From Chitinophagales bacterium (GTDB lineage: Bacteria; Bacteroidota; Bacteroidia; Chitinophagales; Chitinophagaceae), in NCBI GenBank assembly GCA_015654595.1, contig JAATGQ010000246.1, positions 1-33,177 on the forward strand: a stretch of 33,177 nt of DNA, read 5' to 3'. Shown piece by piece: positions 1 through 9,386 of this stretch. Each line of letters opens with the position of its first letter. Within the stretch, counting starts at the first letter, position 1. A program made the position numbers and the translations under genes. The notes beneath the pieces are model-generated. The model searched no databases. It was not told the origin of the DNA and saw nothing but the letters and a program-made list of their open reading frames with translations.

Positions 1-1383
1 AAGGCTATTGCGGAGATCGACAGCATTATCAAGGCCGATCCGGTTACTGACAGAAGATATACGGTAGAAGGTTTGAACTTTATCACAAATGCGAATGCCT
101 CTCCCTATGGTGCAGGTTTCGTCCGGATGAAGAACCTTGACGATCGGGGACCTGTAAAAGACATCAGCACGATTACCGGGCTTATGACAATGAAAGTTGC
201 CCAGCAGGTAAAAGATGCCCATGCCTTCTTCTTTACCTTCCCTACTATTCAGGGTTTTGGTAACGTAGCCGGTTTCGAATTTGCGTTGCAGGACCAGACC
301 AACGGATCGATGGACCGCCTGAACGCTATGACAGGCCAGTTCATCGGAGCCCTGATGAAACGCAAGGAGATAGCTTACGCCTTTACGACCTTTGCATCCG
401 GTAATCCGCAGTATATGATCGATGTCGACAACAACAAGGCTAAACAGCTGGGTGTGTCGGTATCTGACCTGATGCAGACGATGCAGATCTACTACGGTAG
501 TAGCTTTGTCAGCGATTTCAACCGCTTTGGTAAATACTACCGCGTAATGGCGCAGGCCGATATTCCTTACCGGACCAACGAAGCTTCTCTCACAGGCATC
601 TATGTCAAGAACAACCAGAACCAGATGGTTCCGGTCAATCAGCTGGTCACCCTGAGAAAGGTATATGGTCCGGAAACAGTGAGCCATAACAACCTTTATA
701 ATTCCGCGACGATCAACGGGGTGCCAAAACCAGGATACAGCACGGGTGATGCGATCAGGGCTATCGAAGAGACGGCTGCAGAAGTATTGCCAAAGGGATG
801 GGGTTATGAATATACGGGTATTACCCGCGAAGAAAAGGCCGCAGGGTCTCAGATCATCTTCATCTTTATCCTGAGCCTGGTGTTCATCTACTTCTTATTG
901 GCTGCCCAGTATGAAAGCTATATCCTGCCGTTTGCTATCGTGTTATCGATCCCAGCGGGTGTATTCGGGGTATTTGCCTTCCTGCAGATCTTTGGCATCG
1001 ACAACAATATCTATGTTCAGGTGAGCCTGATCATGCTGGTAGGTCTGCTGGCCAAGAACGCCATCCTGATCGTCGAATATGCGGTACAAAGAAGACATGC
1101 AGGTATGGAACTCTGGGATTCAGCTATGGAAGCGGCAAGACTTCGTCTTCGTCCGATCCTGATGACCTCCTTTGCCTTTATCGTAGGCCTTCTGCCACTG
1201 ATGCGCGCAAAAGGCGCCGCAGCGCTTGGTAACCGTAGTATCGGTACCGGTGCGGTCGGCGGGATGCTGACAGGAGTACTGCTCGGTGTGTTTATCGTAC
1301 CGGTGCTGTTTATCATCTTCCAGCATCTGCAAGAAAAGGCTTTTGGTAAAAAGTATGTAAAATCACCTTCTTTGGCTGAATAA
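1..1383 (+). CDS. RND-family multidrug efflux pump, inner-membrane permease (C-terminal part, 5' end cut by window)
   Basis: This is the last 460 residues of an AcrB/MexB-like (HAE1) proton-driven drug exporter of the inner membrane; the frame is open from base 1, so the TTG at 73 is internal and the true start lies upstream. The first part is the second periplasmic porter/docking region. The last third holds a run of membrane helices with the hallmark motifs GLLAKNAILIVEYA and RLRPILMTSFAF, and the protein ends in a short charged cytoplasmic tail. A full AcrB homologue has about 1030-1060 residues, so a little under half is visible. The next gene, 36 bases on, encodes the outer-membrane channel with no terminator between them, so the two form an operon; the periplasmic adaptor is expected upstream, outside the window. 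The exported substrate cannot be told from sequence. Confidence 0.96.
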   Translation, partial: KAIAEIDSIIKADPVTDRRYTVEGLNFITNANASPYGAGFVRMKNLDDRGPVKDISTITGLMTMKVAQQVKDAHAFFFTFPTIQGFGNVAGFEFALQDQTNGSMDRLNAMTGQFIGALMKRKEIAYAFTTFASGNPQYMIDVDNNKAKQLGVSVSDLMQTMQIYYGSSFVSDFNRFGKYYRVMAQADIPYRTNEASLTGIYVKNNQNQMVPVNQLVTLRKVYGPETVSHNNLYNSATINGVPKPGYSTGDAIRAIEETAAEVLPKGWGYEYTGITREEKAAGSQIIFIFILSLVFIYFLLAAQYESYILPFAIVLSIPAGVFGVFAFLQIFGIDNNIYVQVSLIMLVGLLAKNAILIVEYAVQRRHAGMELWDSAMEAARLRLRPILMTSFAFIVGLLPLMRAKGAAALGNRSIGTGAVGGMLTGVLLGVFIVPVLFIIFQHLQEKAFGKKYVKSPSLAE

Positions 1384-1419
1384 CCAGCGGAGATTTGCAA
1401 CAGGTAAAATAATTAGAAC

Positions 1420-2835
1420 ATGACATCATCAATTTTAAAAATAAGCGCCTTTGTCTTGTTGTTTGCGGGAGCAGCGGCCTGTAAGGTATCGAAAGATACG
1501 GTAACGCCTCAGACGGATGTTCCTGCGCAGTTCCGCAACGTCCAGACAACCGACACTTCCAGCATCGCCAATGTGCCCTGGAAAACCTTCTTTACCGATA
1601 CGACGCTTCAGCGTCTGATCGACAGCGCCATCGCCCATAACTATGACATGCAGGTCGCGCTTAAGAATATCCAGTCTGCACAGCTGGTATTGGGACAATC
1701 GAAGCTGGGATACTGGCCCGATGTGAACTTCAACGCTTCGGCTCAGTTGAACAGACCTTCGGACAACAGCTTGAACGGCATTACAGCCAATGACTTCCTG
1801 GGCAGCAAGACAATCGACGACTACAATGTAAATGTCGGTCTGTCCTGGGAATTGCCGATCTGGAACAAGATAGGCGAACAACAGTCAAAAGCTCGCGGAC
1901 AATACCTGCAAAGTATAGAAGCCCGCAAAGCACTGCAGACAAATATCGTCGAAGGCGTTGCCGATGGCTATTATAATCTGCTGATGCTGGATGAGCAGCT
2001 CGCGATCGCCAAAAGAAATGTAGCGCTCAACGACAGCACACTCACCATTATCCGGCTGCAGTATACGGCAGGCGACGTAACAGCCCTGGCTATCCAGCAG
2101 GCTGAAGCGCAAAGGCTGGCAGCTGCAGAGCTGATCCCTCAATATGAGCAAAGCATCCTGTTGCAGGAAAATGCACTGAGCATCCTGACGGGGGCAATGC
2201 CTTCTTCGATCATCCGCAGCAATACGCTGGGAACGATCGAGGTACGGAACAATCTCTCTGCCGGCGTGCCGGCAGCGGTGGTCAGCCGCCGCCCGGATGT
2301 GCGCAGCAGCGAACTGGCACTGGTTATCGCCAATGCCAATGTCGGTATCACCAAGGCCAACCTCTACCCTTCGCTGGTCATCACCGCGCAGGGAGGTCTC
2401 AACTCCTTTAAAGCCAGCAATTGGTTTAATATACCCGGATCCCTTTTCGGTATCGTAGGCGGCGGACTGACCCAGCCTTTGTTCCAAAGGAAGCAGCTCA
2501 AAACGCAATACGAACTGGCAAAGGTCGACCGGGAAAAGACTGTTCTCGAATTCCGTCAGTCTGTACTGACAGCTGTCGGAGAAGTATCGGACGCATTGAG
2601 TAAGATACAGAAGCTGAAAGAACAACAAGTCGTAGCCGCTAACCGCGTCAGCACCTTGCAGCAGGCCATTGTCAATGCCAACAGCCTGTTCCGCAACGGT
2701 ATGGCAACTTATCTGGAAGTAATTACCGCACAGAGCAATGTTTTACAAAGCGAACTGGAATTAGCGTCAATCAAGAAAGGGCAATTGAGTGCGGAAGTGG
2801 AATTGTACAGAAGCCTCGGAGGAGGATGGAATTAG
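1420..2835 (+). CDS. Outer-membrane efflux lipoprotein, TolC/OprM (NodT) family
   Basis: The 471-residue product is the outer-membrane exit duct of the RND pump encoded just upstream. It has a lipoprotein signal peptide: a hydrophobic stretch ending GAAAC, with Cys21 as the lipidated residue. The mature part shows the duplicated OEP (outer membrane efflux protein) fold with long alpha-helical coiled segments (around residues 60-230 and 270-460). It carries the family motif SRRPDVRSSELALVIANAN near residues 288-306 and a C-terminal YRSLGGGW, both typical of OprM/CusC-type channels. Length is normal for the family. The start ATG follows the permease stop by 36 bases, and the operon ends at the palindromic terminator just downstream. 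Confidence 0.95.
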   Translation: MTSSILKISAFVLLFAGAAACKVSKDTVTPQTDVPAQFRNVQTTDTSSIANVPWKTFFTDTTLQRLIDSAIAHNYDMQVALKNIQSAQLVLGQSKLGYWPDVNFNASAQLNRPSDNSLNGITANDFLGSKTIDDYNVNVGLSWELPIWNKIGEQQSKARGQYLQSIEARKALQTNIVEGVADGYYNLLMLDEQLAIAKRNVALNDSTLTIIRLQYTAGDVTALAIQQAEAQRLAAAELIPQYEQSILLQENALSILTGAMPSSIIRSNTLGTIEVRNNLSAGVPAAVVSRRPDVRSSELALVIANANVGITKANLYPSLVITAQGGLNSFKASNWFNIPGSLFGIVGGGLTQPLFQRKQLKTQYELAKVDREKTVLEFRQSVLTAVGEVSDALSKIQKLKEQQVVAANRVSTLQQAIVNANSLFRNGMATYLEVITAQSNVLQSELELASIKKGQLSAEVELYRSLGGGWN

Positions 2836-2859
2836 TCAACGACAGGATTTGTGATCAAC

Positions 2860-2887
2860 AAAGAGCCGGGCAATTGCCCGGCTCTTT
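2860..2887. terminator. Two-way intrinsic terminator between the efflux operon and uvrA
   Basis: A perfect 28-base palindrome (arms AAAGAGCCGGGCAA and TTGCCCGGCTCTTT) lies between two convergent genes, 24 bases after the efflux stop and 4 bases before the uvrA stop. A-rich and T-rich ends on either side suit termination in both directions. Confidence 0.9.
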
Positions 2888-2891
2888 GACT

Positions 2892-5864
2892 TTATAAGAA
2901 TTTACCTGTATAGCTTTCTTTGACCTTCTTAAGCCCTGAAGGAACGCCTGCATACACCAGCGTGCCGCCGCCATCGCCGGCTTCGGGTCCAAGATCGATC
3001 ACCCAGTCCGCACTGCGGATCACATCGGTATTGTGCTCGACGACCAGGATGGAATGTCCCTGTTCGATCAGCGCGTTAAAAGAAGCCAGCAGCTTGCGGA
3101 TATCGTGAAAGTGCAAACCTGTCGTCGGTTCGTCGAAAATAAAGAGGATATGCCCCTGCGCACGGCCTTTCCCAAGGAAGGAGGCCAGTTTGACACGCTG
3201 CGCTTCCCCGCCGGAGAGGGTATCGGATGATTGTCCCAGCTTTACATAACCCAGGCCGACATCGCTGAGCGGTTTTATCTTTTGCAGAATATCCTTCTCA
3301 TCCTTAAAGAAATCCAGCGCTTCGTCGACGCTCATTTCCAGGACCTGGTAGATATTCTTCTCGCGATAGTGTACTTCGAGGACCTCGTCTTTAAACCGGC
3401 GTCCTCCGCAGACTTCGCACGTCAGATGGACGTCGGCCAGGAATTGCATTTCTACAACCTGTTCGCCTTCTCCTTTACAGGTATCACAGCGGCCGCCGTC
3501 GACATTGAAGGAAAAATGCTTGGGCTGAAAGCCGCGCATCTTGCTCAATGGCTGACGAGCATACAGATCACGGATCTCGTCATAGGCTTTGATATAGGTA
3601 ACCGGATTGCTGCGGGAGGATTTCCCGATCGGATTCTGGTCGACCATCTCTATCTGGGACAGCAGATCAATATCCCCTTTTATCGCTTTGTGCAACCCTA
3701 CCTTATCACCCGGTTCGCCTTTTATCTTCATCAATGCAGGGTAAAGGATCTGTTTGATCAGCGTTGTTTTACCGCTGCCGCTTACGCCCGACACAGCACA
3801 AAGTACGCCCAGCGGGACTTCTACCGTCAGATCTTTCAGGTTATTCTGGCGGGCGCCCTCGATGACCAGCGACTGCTTCCATTTACGCGTAACCGCCGGA
3901 GGTGCAATGGTGAGATCTCCCTTCAGATATTTTCCGGTCAGGCTGTCCTTGTCTTTTATCAACGCCTCGTAGTCCCCGGCAGCGACGACTTCGCCGCCCA
4001 GGTGGCTGGCCAGCGGCCCCATATCGATGATATAGTCGGCTTCCCGCATCATCATCTCGTCGTGTTCGACGACCACCACGGTATTGCCAAGGTCGCGCAA
4101 TTCCTTTAACACCCGGATCAGCTTCTGCGTATCGCGGGAGTGAAGCCCGATAGAGGGCTCGTCAAGGATATATAAGGAATTGGTCAGGTTACTGCCAAGG
4201 CTGCGGGTCAGCTGGATACGCTGACTTTCACCTCCGCTAAGGGTATTGGCCAGACGGGCCAGCGTCAGATAACCTAAACCTACGTCCAGCAGCGTAGCCA
4301 GCCGGTGACGGATCTCGATCAGGATGCGCTTTGCAATAGCCTGTTCGTGTTCTGTCAGCTGTAGTTCATTAAACCATTGCGCCAGGTCTTTGACCGGAAT
4401 TTCGCAAAGCTCGCCGATGTGTTTGCCGCCTACTTTTACATAGAGCGCTTCTTTACGCAGACGGTAACCTTTACATTCCGGACATTCGGTGCGGCCGCGG
4501 TATCTCGAAAGGAGAACGCGGTATTGCACTTTATAGAGATTGCGTTCGACTTCAGCAAAGAAGTCGTTGATCCCCTGAACATGCTCATTGCCTTCCCAAA
4601 GAGTCTTGTACTGCTGTTTGGTCAGGTCAAGGATGGGCTTATGGATAGGAAAGTCAAAGCGTTTTGCAGCCCTTACAAACTGATCCTTCCAGGCGCTAAG
4701 CTTGTCCCCCTTCCAGGGAGCAACGGCGCCCTCATATACGCTAAGTCTTTTATCCGGTATAACGAGGTCGGCGTCGATGCCCAATACCTGGCTGAACCCT
4801 TCGCAAACAGGACAGGCGCCAAAAGGGTTATTGAACGAAAAAAGATTGGGCACCGGCTCTTCGAAAACGATACCATCCAGCTCAAAACGATTGGAGAAAG
4901 ACAGCCTCTGAGCGCCGTTGACCTCCAGCTGCATTTCCCCTTCTCCTTCATAAAAGGCGGTTCCTACGGAATCCGCAATCCGGTGTTTGTCGTCCTCATC
5001 AAAGTCCTTGACGACAAGCCGATCGACCAGGATATAAACGCCGGGGGTCGCAATAGCCGCCCCACGGGAATCAGCCCCCACACTTTCAACTGCAGTGTCT
5101 GCAGCTGCGCCCTCTTTTGCGGTCTTGGCCTTTCCTTTTGCAGGAGCCTTGGCCTTTGCCGATGCTTTTGCCTTTACGGCAGCCCCATCCGGAGAGGGGA
5201 GCTTTGCGGCCAGCGCCTTATCATCCATTTCAAGCAGCTCTTCGATCCGGAGGGTTTCCCCGACACCGGCCTCTGACGCTATATAAAGTCTTGAAAACCC
5301 TTTTTGAACGAGGATATTCAACTCTTCGCGGGAGTCCCGGTTGCGATGCTGTTTGAACGGCGTAAGCAGCAACACCCTGTCGCCGGCGGCCAGATTGGAA
5401 ATGGCTTCGACGACATCAGAAACATCGTCTTTTTTGACCACCCGTCCCGAGATGGGCGAATAGGTCTTTCCTGTACGGGCAAACAGGAGCCGCAGATAAT
5501 CATAGACTTCTGTCATGCTCCCCACCGTGGAACGGGGAGTGCGCGTAATTACTTTCTGCTCAATGGCAATCGCCGGGCAGAGCCCTTTTATATAATCGAC
5601 GTCTGGTTTGTCCATCCGCGCCATAAACTGGCGGGCGTAGGCGCTTAGACTTTCCGCATAACGACGCTGTCCCTCTGCAAAAAGCGTGTCGATGGTCAAT
5701 GAGGATTTTCCCGACCCGGATACGCCGGTGACTACCACCAGTTTGTTACGGGGAATGGAAACATCAATATTTTTCAGGTTATGCACCCTTGCTCCTTTAA
5801 TATATATGGAGTCGGCCTTATCTTTGGCGGACGACACAGGTGCAGCTGACAATTTTGTAGGCAT
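2892..5864 (-). CDS. uvrA: UvrABC excinuclease subunit A (UvrA)
   Basis: DNA-damage sensor ATPase of nucleotide excision repair; a UvrA dimer loads UvrB at lesions. Both ABC modules are complete: Walker A GVSGSGKSS near residue 48 and GVSGSGKTT in the second half, signatures LSGGESQRIQL and LSGGEAQRVKL, and Walker B ILDEPSIGLH and IFDEPTTGLH. The second zinc module is intact (CDTC and CEVC pairs). In the first, only the distal pair is present (Cys351 and Cys354 in ACPVCEG); the partner CxxC expected about 20-25 residues earlier is absent (FELDGIVFEEP). A Lys/Ala-rich insertion sits at about residues 223-265. I chose the ATG at 5864 (MPTKLS, 990 residues): the upstream TTG at 5879 falls inside a promoter element. 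The gene stands alone, divergent from the sigma factor and convergent with the efflux operon. Confidence 0.97.
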   Translation of the reverse strand: MPTKLSAAPVSSAKDKADSIYIKGARVHNLKNIDVSIPRNKLVVVTGVSGSGKSSLTIDTLFAEGQRRYAESLSAYARQFMARMDKPDVDYIKGLCPAIAIEQKVITRTPRSTVGSMTEVYDYLRLLFARTGKTYSPISGRVVKKDDVSDVVEAISNLAAGDRVLLLTPFKQHRNRDSREELNILVQKGFSRLYIASEAGVGETLRIEELLEMDDKALAAKLPSPDGAAVKAKASAKAKAPAKGKAKTAKEGAAADTAVESVGADSRGAAIATPGVYILVDRLVVKDFDEDDKHRIADSVGTAFYEGEGEMQLEVNGAQRLSFSNRFELDGIVFEEPVPNLFSFNNPFGACPVCEGFSQVLGIDADLVIPDKRLSVYEGAVAPWKGDKLSAWKDQFVRAAKRFDFPIHKPILDLTKQQYKTLWEGNEHVQGINDFFAEVERNLYKVQYRVLLSRYRGRTECPECKGYRLRKEALYVKVGGKHIGELCEIPVKDLAQWFNELQLTEHEQAIAKRILIEIRHRLATLLDVGLGYLTLARLANTLSGGESQRIQLTRSLGSNLTNSLYILDEPSIGLHSRDTQKLIRVLKELRDLGNTVVVVEHDEMMMREADYIIDMGPLASHLGGEVVAAGDYEALIKDKDSLTGKYLKGDLTIAPPAVTRKWKQSLVIEGARQNNLKDLTVEVPLGVLCAVSGVSGSGKTTLIKQILYPALMKIKGEPGDKVGLHKAIKGDIDLLSQIEMVDQNPIGKSSRSNPVTYIKAYDEIRDLYARQPLSKMRGFQPKHFSFNVDGGRCDTCKGEGEQVVEMQFLADVHLTCEVCGGRRFKDEVLEVHYREKNIYQVLEMSVDEALDFFKDEKDILQKIKPLSDVGLGYVKLGQSSDTLSGGEAQRVKLASFLGKGRAQGHILFIFDEPTTGLHFHDIRKLLASFNALIEQGHSILVVEHNTDVIRSADWVIDLGPEAGDGGGTLVYAGVPSGLKKVKESYTGKFL

Positions 5865-5876
5865 ATAGTATAATAA

Positions 5877-5904
5877 CAAACCTACATTAAATTGTTCACT
5901 TCAA
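5877..5904 (-). promoter_or_regulatory. Probable uvrA promoter
   Basis: Read on the minus strand there is a perfect Bacteroidota -7 box TAGGTTTG (5877-5884) with a TTG 17 bases upstream (5902-5904). The spacer is shorter than the usual 19-21. Transcription would start near 5871, leaving a leader of only a few bases before the ATG at 5864. Confidence 0.6.
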
Positions 5905-6239
5905 TTAAAGAGGGATAGCAGGATATCGATTTTAACCAGCAAACGGGGGCTAAAAGACAAACTAGGTGATTCCTTTATCGGAAACTGGTAAGTTTGGAGA
6001 ATTAAAGAACAAAAAATTTCCCAAAATGCTGTTATTTCCAAAAAATGTATATCTTTAAACTGAAATCGAGCAAGTTTATTTTGTGCACATGGAAAGAGAT
6101 TTTGTGAATAACGTGTTTTAACAGTATTTAAACAACAGCGACAAAAAACAGCCTATAGACAAATACTTCTACACAGAAAAACCGAACCATCTTTAAAATC
6201 CAAAATATATCCTATCACCTTTAAAACCCGTAGAAGTTT
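5905..6239 (+). other. AT-rich intergenic region upstream of the sigma factor
   Basis: About 335 bases without a convincing coding frame separate uvrA from the divergent sigma-factor gene. The stretch is markedly AT-rich. A partial -7-like box TATCTTTA occurs at 6050-6057, but I find no TTG at the proper distance, so I do not call a promoter. If it were used, the sigma-factor mRNA would have an unusually long leader of about 180 bases. Confidence 0.5.
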
Positions 6240-6821
6240 ATGACATTGCTACGCAAAAAAACTGACCACGAGCTTATTCACCAATTCCGCGACGGAGATT
6301 TACACGCGTTAGAAGCGTTGATCGTTCGTCACAAAGACAAGCTGTACACCTCCATTCTTTTCCTGGTTAAAGACAAATATCTGGCTGAAGATATTTTCCA
6401 GGATGTCCTGATCAAAATCATCGACACTATTCGCGGCGGCCGCTACACAGAAGAAGGCAAATTCCTTCCCTGGGCGATGCGTATTGCCCACAACCTCTGT
6501 GTCGACCATTTCCGTAAGGTAAAGCGTACTCCTGCCATCAAGACAAGCGATGACCGGGATATCTTCGAAGTGATCCACTTCACGGAAGAAGGCGCCGACA
6601 CCAAGATGATGAAGCGTCAAAGCCACGACAGAGTAAGGCAAATGCTGGATCTGTTGCCGGAAGATCAGCGCGAAGTGATCATTCTTCGTCACTATGCAGA
6701 TCTTTCCTTCAAGGAGATCGCTGCCCTGACGAATTGCAGTATCAACACCGCACTTGGACGTATGCGCTATGGCTTGATCAACCTGCGTAAAATGATGACT
6801 GAAAAAAAGATCGCCTTGTAA
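6240..6821 (+). CDS. RNA polymerase sigma factor, sigma-70 family, ECF type
   Basis: The 193-residue product is a small sigma factor with only regions 2 and 4, as in extracytoplasmic-function sigmas. Region 2 (about residues 10-95) includes the core-binding and -10-recognition segment LAEDIFQDVLIKI. Region 4 (about residues 135-190) carries LPEDQREVIILRHYADLSF followed by the helix-turn-helix KEIAALTNCSINTALGRMRY. No anti-sigma factor gene lies next to it: the gene is a single unit ended by a strong terminator 158 bases after the stop. That isolation suggests control by transcription or another locus rather than by a co-encoded anti-sigma, but this is inference. The regulon cannot be read from this window. 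Confidence 0.93.
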   Translation: MTLLRKKTDHELIHQFRDGDLHALEALIVRHKDKLYTSILFLVKDKYLAEDIFQDVLIKIIDTIRGGRYTEEGKFLPWAMRIAHNLCVDHFRKVKRTPAIKTSDDRDIFEVIHFTEEGADTKMMKRQSHDRVRQMLDLLPEDQREVIILRHYADLSFKEIAALTNCSINTALGRMRYGLINLRKMMTEKKIAL

Positions 6822-6978
6822 TGAATTTTACTAACAAGGATTAAAGATGGTAGTCCACTCGCAGGTACGAAAAATACGATGGACGATTTTAATAATCTTT
6901 AACTAACTTTTGGTACGGGGAACGGATAGAACCGTCTAACTTCAGTGTGTGAAAAGATCCATTAAAACATTATTAAAG

Positions 6979-7011
6979 GTTCCTGCTCATCATGAGCGGG
7001 AACTTTTTTTT
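6979..7011 (+). terminator. Intrinsic terminator of the sigma-factor transcript
   Basis: Stem GTTCCTGCTCAT (6979-6990) pairs with ATGAGCGGGAAC (6992-7003), with one G-U wobble and a few apical bases opened as loop. Eight T residues (7004-7011) follow. It lies 158 bases beyond the stop codon, leaving a long 3' untranslated region (or room for a small RNA) between. Confidence 0.92.
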
Positions 7012-7057
7012 GTATTAACTTCGCCCCGCTTACTAATGATACTCCGATAAACTTATA

Positions 7058-7127
7058 GTCATTCTGGCCCCCCATCTGGTGTTAAGAACTTGCCCTTAAG
7101 TTGACCGGAAGGCCGGGACAGAATGAC
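7058..7127. repeat. Unexplained 70-base imperfect hairpin (inverted repeat)
   Basis: The outer arms GTCATTCTGGCCC (7058-7070) and GGGACAGAATGAC (7115-7127) pair over 13 positions with one mismatch. Inside, CTGGT (7076-7080) pairs with ACCGG (7104-7108, one G-U), and AACTT (7087-7091) with AAGTT (7098-7102). The element lies between two terminators and matches no gene. It could be a MITE-like or REP-like repeat, or part of a small RNA ended by the terminator at 7149-7186. I cannot decide which from one copy. Confidence 0.55.
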
Positions 7128-7148
7128 GCCTAATTGTCAGATCAAACA

Positions 7149-7186
7149 AAACAGAAATGCCACTCGAATGAGTGGCATTTCTGTTT
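7149..7186. terminator. Two-way hairpin terminator downstream of dsbD
   Basis: A perfect 17-base stem (left arm 7149-7165, right arm 7170-7186, loop GAAT) built on AAATGCCACTC and its complement lies 17 bases past the dsbD stop. On the minus strand it ends in a T-rich run, so it should stop dsbD transcripts; being symmetrical it could also stop anything entering from the left. Confidence 0.85.
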
Positions 7187-7203
7187 ATAGATAAGCTCCC
7201 GCC

Positions 7204-9324
7204 TTATTGCTTCTTATACGCGTCCAGCCCGCATTTGAGCCAGTCGGCGTATTGCTGCGCATTGGGTGTATACGCTACCGGATGCGTCAGCAGCTTCTCG
7301 TCAGGGTTAATGATCACATAGTACGGCTGCGACGCCACCTTGAAATTCTCCGACTGCAGCGTTGCATATTTATCTCCAACAGTTCGGATCTCTTTTTTAC
7401 TACCATCGCTGCCCGTAAAAATAAATTGTTCGTCATCTGCCAGTTTCTTCCGATCGTCAACATAGAGAGAAACCAGGATATAATCTTTTTTGATCAGGTC
7501 TTTAACCGCGCGCTCCGGCCACACATTCTCTTCCATCTTCCGGCAATTGACGCATGCCCATCCTGTAAAGTCGATCAACAAAGGTTTGTGCTGCGCCTTC
7601 GCCAATGCAAGCGCCTTCTCGTAGTCGTTGATCATATCGGGCTCGACCTCTTTTACATGGTCCTTATATAAGCTGTATGACAGCGGGGGCGGGAATCCGC
7701 TGACAAGAGCCCGATTAGCACTATGTCCATTGGTCAGACCGGGAGCGAGATAGATCACAAACGCCAGGAACAACAAGCCAAAGCCAATGCGCCCCTTACT
7801 CGGTTTAACCGGCCCTGAATCATGACCGAATTTGATGATGCCAAACAGATAAGCAGACAAGGCCAACCCTATCAATATCCAGATACCAAAGAAAGTTTCC
7901 CGCTTTAATAATCCCCAGTGGGTAACAAGATCAGCATTGGAAAGATATTTAAGCGCCAATGCCAGCTCCACAAAGCCAAAGACTTTTTTAACGGTATCCA
8001 TCCAGCTGCCCGAGCGGGGTAAAGACTGGAGCCAGCTCGGGAAAAGCGCAAACAACGCAAACGGCAAACCCAGCGCCAGCCCAAAACCCGCCATGGCGAC
8101 CGTCAGCGGAACCGCTCCGCCGCTGGACAACGCTCCCACCAGGAAGGTCCCGAGAATGGGGCCTGTACAGGAGAACGAAACGATGGCCAGCGTCAAAGCC
8201 ATAAAGAAGATACCGCCGATACTGCCCATATTCGCCTTGGAATCAACGGAATTGGAGAGACTGCCCGGAAGGGTGATCTCATATAAACCAAAGAAAGAAA
8301 GCGCAAAAGCTACAAACACGACGGCAAAGAAGATATTGAGCCCGACGCTTGTCGAGATCGTGTTGAGAACATTGGCGTTGTTGCTGCCCTTTATAAAGTA
8401 GAACGGGACGCTGATCAATGTATAGATCAAAAAGATAAAGAACCCATAAAGAAAGGCGTTGGCAATTCCTTTTTTTCGGGAAGCAGCCCGCTTGGTGAAA
8501 AAAGAAACGGTCAGCGGGATCATCGGGAAGGTACAAGGCATGATCAGACCAACCAGACCGCCAAGTATCCCGAGGAAGAAGATGCTGATCAGGCTCTTGG
8601 CCCCTTCTGCACCGGTGCCTCCGCAATCGTTCACAGGATGAGCCAGGTCGATCGTCGTCTTTTTCAGGCTGCTGGCGCCAGCTGTCGATTCACTGAGGGT
8701 AGCAGACTTTGCCGTAAAAGACCCATCGGCATTATGCGCAAACCGGAACGGAACCTCAATGGGGCCTGCAAAAGAAGAATCCTTTGTATTTGTCGCCATA
8801 AAGGTGATCTTCCCTTTAAGGTCCCCGGACATACCTTCCTTGGACTGCAGATTTACGAGCCATTTAACGGACCCGGTGAAGACCCGGGCAAGAGCATTAT
8901 TAAATGTAGGGTCTTTTACCGTCTTCAGATCGCCTTTCTCCTCGATATCGATGATAGCCGCCGCCGCACCGCTGTCCAGCGTAATCCGGGAATTACCCAG
9001 CGTATCGGGCATTGTAGTGGAGTACAATTCGTAGCCGGGCTTTATATGCGCGGTCACGATCAGGGTGTTCTTCCCATCGGGTCCGCGGTCAGAACTGAAT
9101 TCCCAACCGACAGGGCTTTGTGCGCTATCGGTCTGGGCGACAGCACTTTGCTGGATCAACGAGAAAAGGAGCGTCGCTGCAAGAAGCAGGACGGGCGGAC
9201 TCAGCAGCCGGAAAAAAGCAAACCGGCGATTCTCACCGGAAAAAAGGGGGTAGTGTTGGGAGTTTCTGTTCATGACTGGAAAAGCGATAAGTGGCAGGGC
9301 CTTAAATGAAAACGAGTTCTTCAT
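7204..9324 (-). CDS. dsbD: Thiol:disulfide interchange protein DsbD (transmembrane electron carrier)
   Basis: DsbD moves reducing power from cytoplasmic thioredoxin to periplasmic thiol proteins. The 706 residues comprise an N-terminal signal region (hydrophobic core about residues 42-60), a DsbD-alpha-type domain (about 72-195), a transmembrane domain of about eight helices (about 243-535) with the redox pair Cys264 (MPCTFPMIP) and Cys386 (SCTGPILG), and a C-terminal thioredoxin domain with Cys591 and Cys594 ([10 protein letters not shown]). The alpha domain has no cysteine at all: where the small upstream protein reads FMVCNDHECLPP, this one reads [14 protein letters not shown]. The first cysteine of the chain is Cys234. 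Starts at Met1 or Met18 are both possible. It follows the small alpha-domain gene by 62 bases with no clear terminator between, so they are probably co-transcribed. Confidence 0.95.
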   Translation of the reverse strand: MKNSFSFKALPLIAFPVMNRNSQHYPLFSGENRRFAFFRLLSPPVLLLAATLLFSLIQQSAVAQTDSAQSPVGWEFSSDRGPDGKNTLIVTAHIKPGYELYSTTMPDTLGNSRITLDSGAAAAIIDIEEKGDLKTVKDPTFNNALARVFTGSVKWLVNLQSKEGMSGDLKGKITFMATNTKDSSFAGPIEVPFRFAHNADGSFTAKSATLSESTAGASSLKKTTIDLAHPVNDCGGTGAEGAKSLISIFFLGILGGLVGLIMPCTFPMIPLTVSFFTKRAASRKKGIANAFLYGFFIFLIYTLISVPFYFIKGSNNANVLNTISTSVGLNIFFAVVFVAFALSFFGLYEITLPGSLSNSVDSKANMGSIGGIFFMALTLAIVSFSCTGPILGTFLVGALSSGGAVPLTVAMAGFGLALGLPFALFALFPSWLQSLPRSGSWMDTVKKVFGFVELALALKYLSNADLVTHWGLLKRETFFGIWILIGLALSAYLFGIIKFGHDSGPVKPSKGRIGFGLLFLAFVIYLAPGLTNGHSANRALVSGFPPPLSYSLYKDHVKEVEPDMINDYEKALALAKAQHKPLLIDFTGWACVNCRKMEENVWPERAVKDLIKKDYILVSLYVDDRKKLADDEQFIFTGSDGSKKEIRTVGDKYATLQSENFKVASQPYYVIINPDEKLLTHPVAYTPNAQQYADWLKCGLDAYKKQ

Positions 9325-9386
9325 ACAAAGAACCCGTTTTTTATATTTTTCTTACGTCGGATAGCTGACGGATCAGCCTTTTAACA

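Noticed and set aside
3231..4109. 292-residue open frame on the plus strand inside uvrA
   Set aside because: It is the antisense of a complete, strongly conserved uvrA and shows no protein family features of its own; the same applies to 4377-5276.
6050..6057. TATCTTTA as sigma-factor promoter
   Set aside because: There is no TTG at 17-23 bases upstream, and the leader would be about 180 bases long.
9361..9380. Terminator between the DsbD-alpha gene and dsbD
   Set aside because: The GCTGA/TCAGC hairpin has only five pairs and no T run, so co-transcription is more likely.
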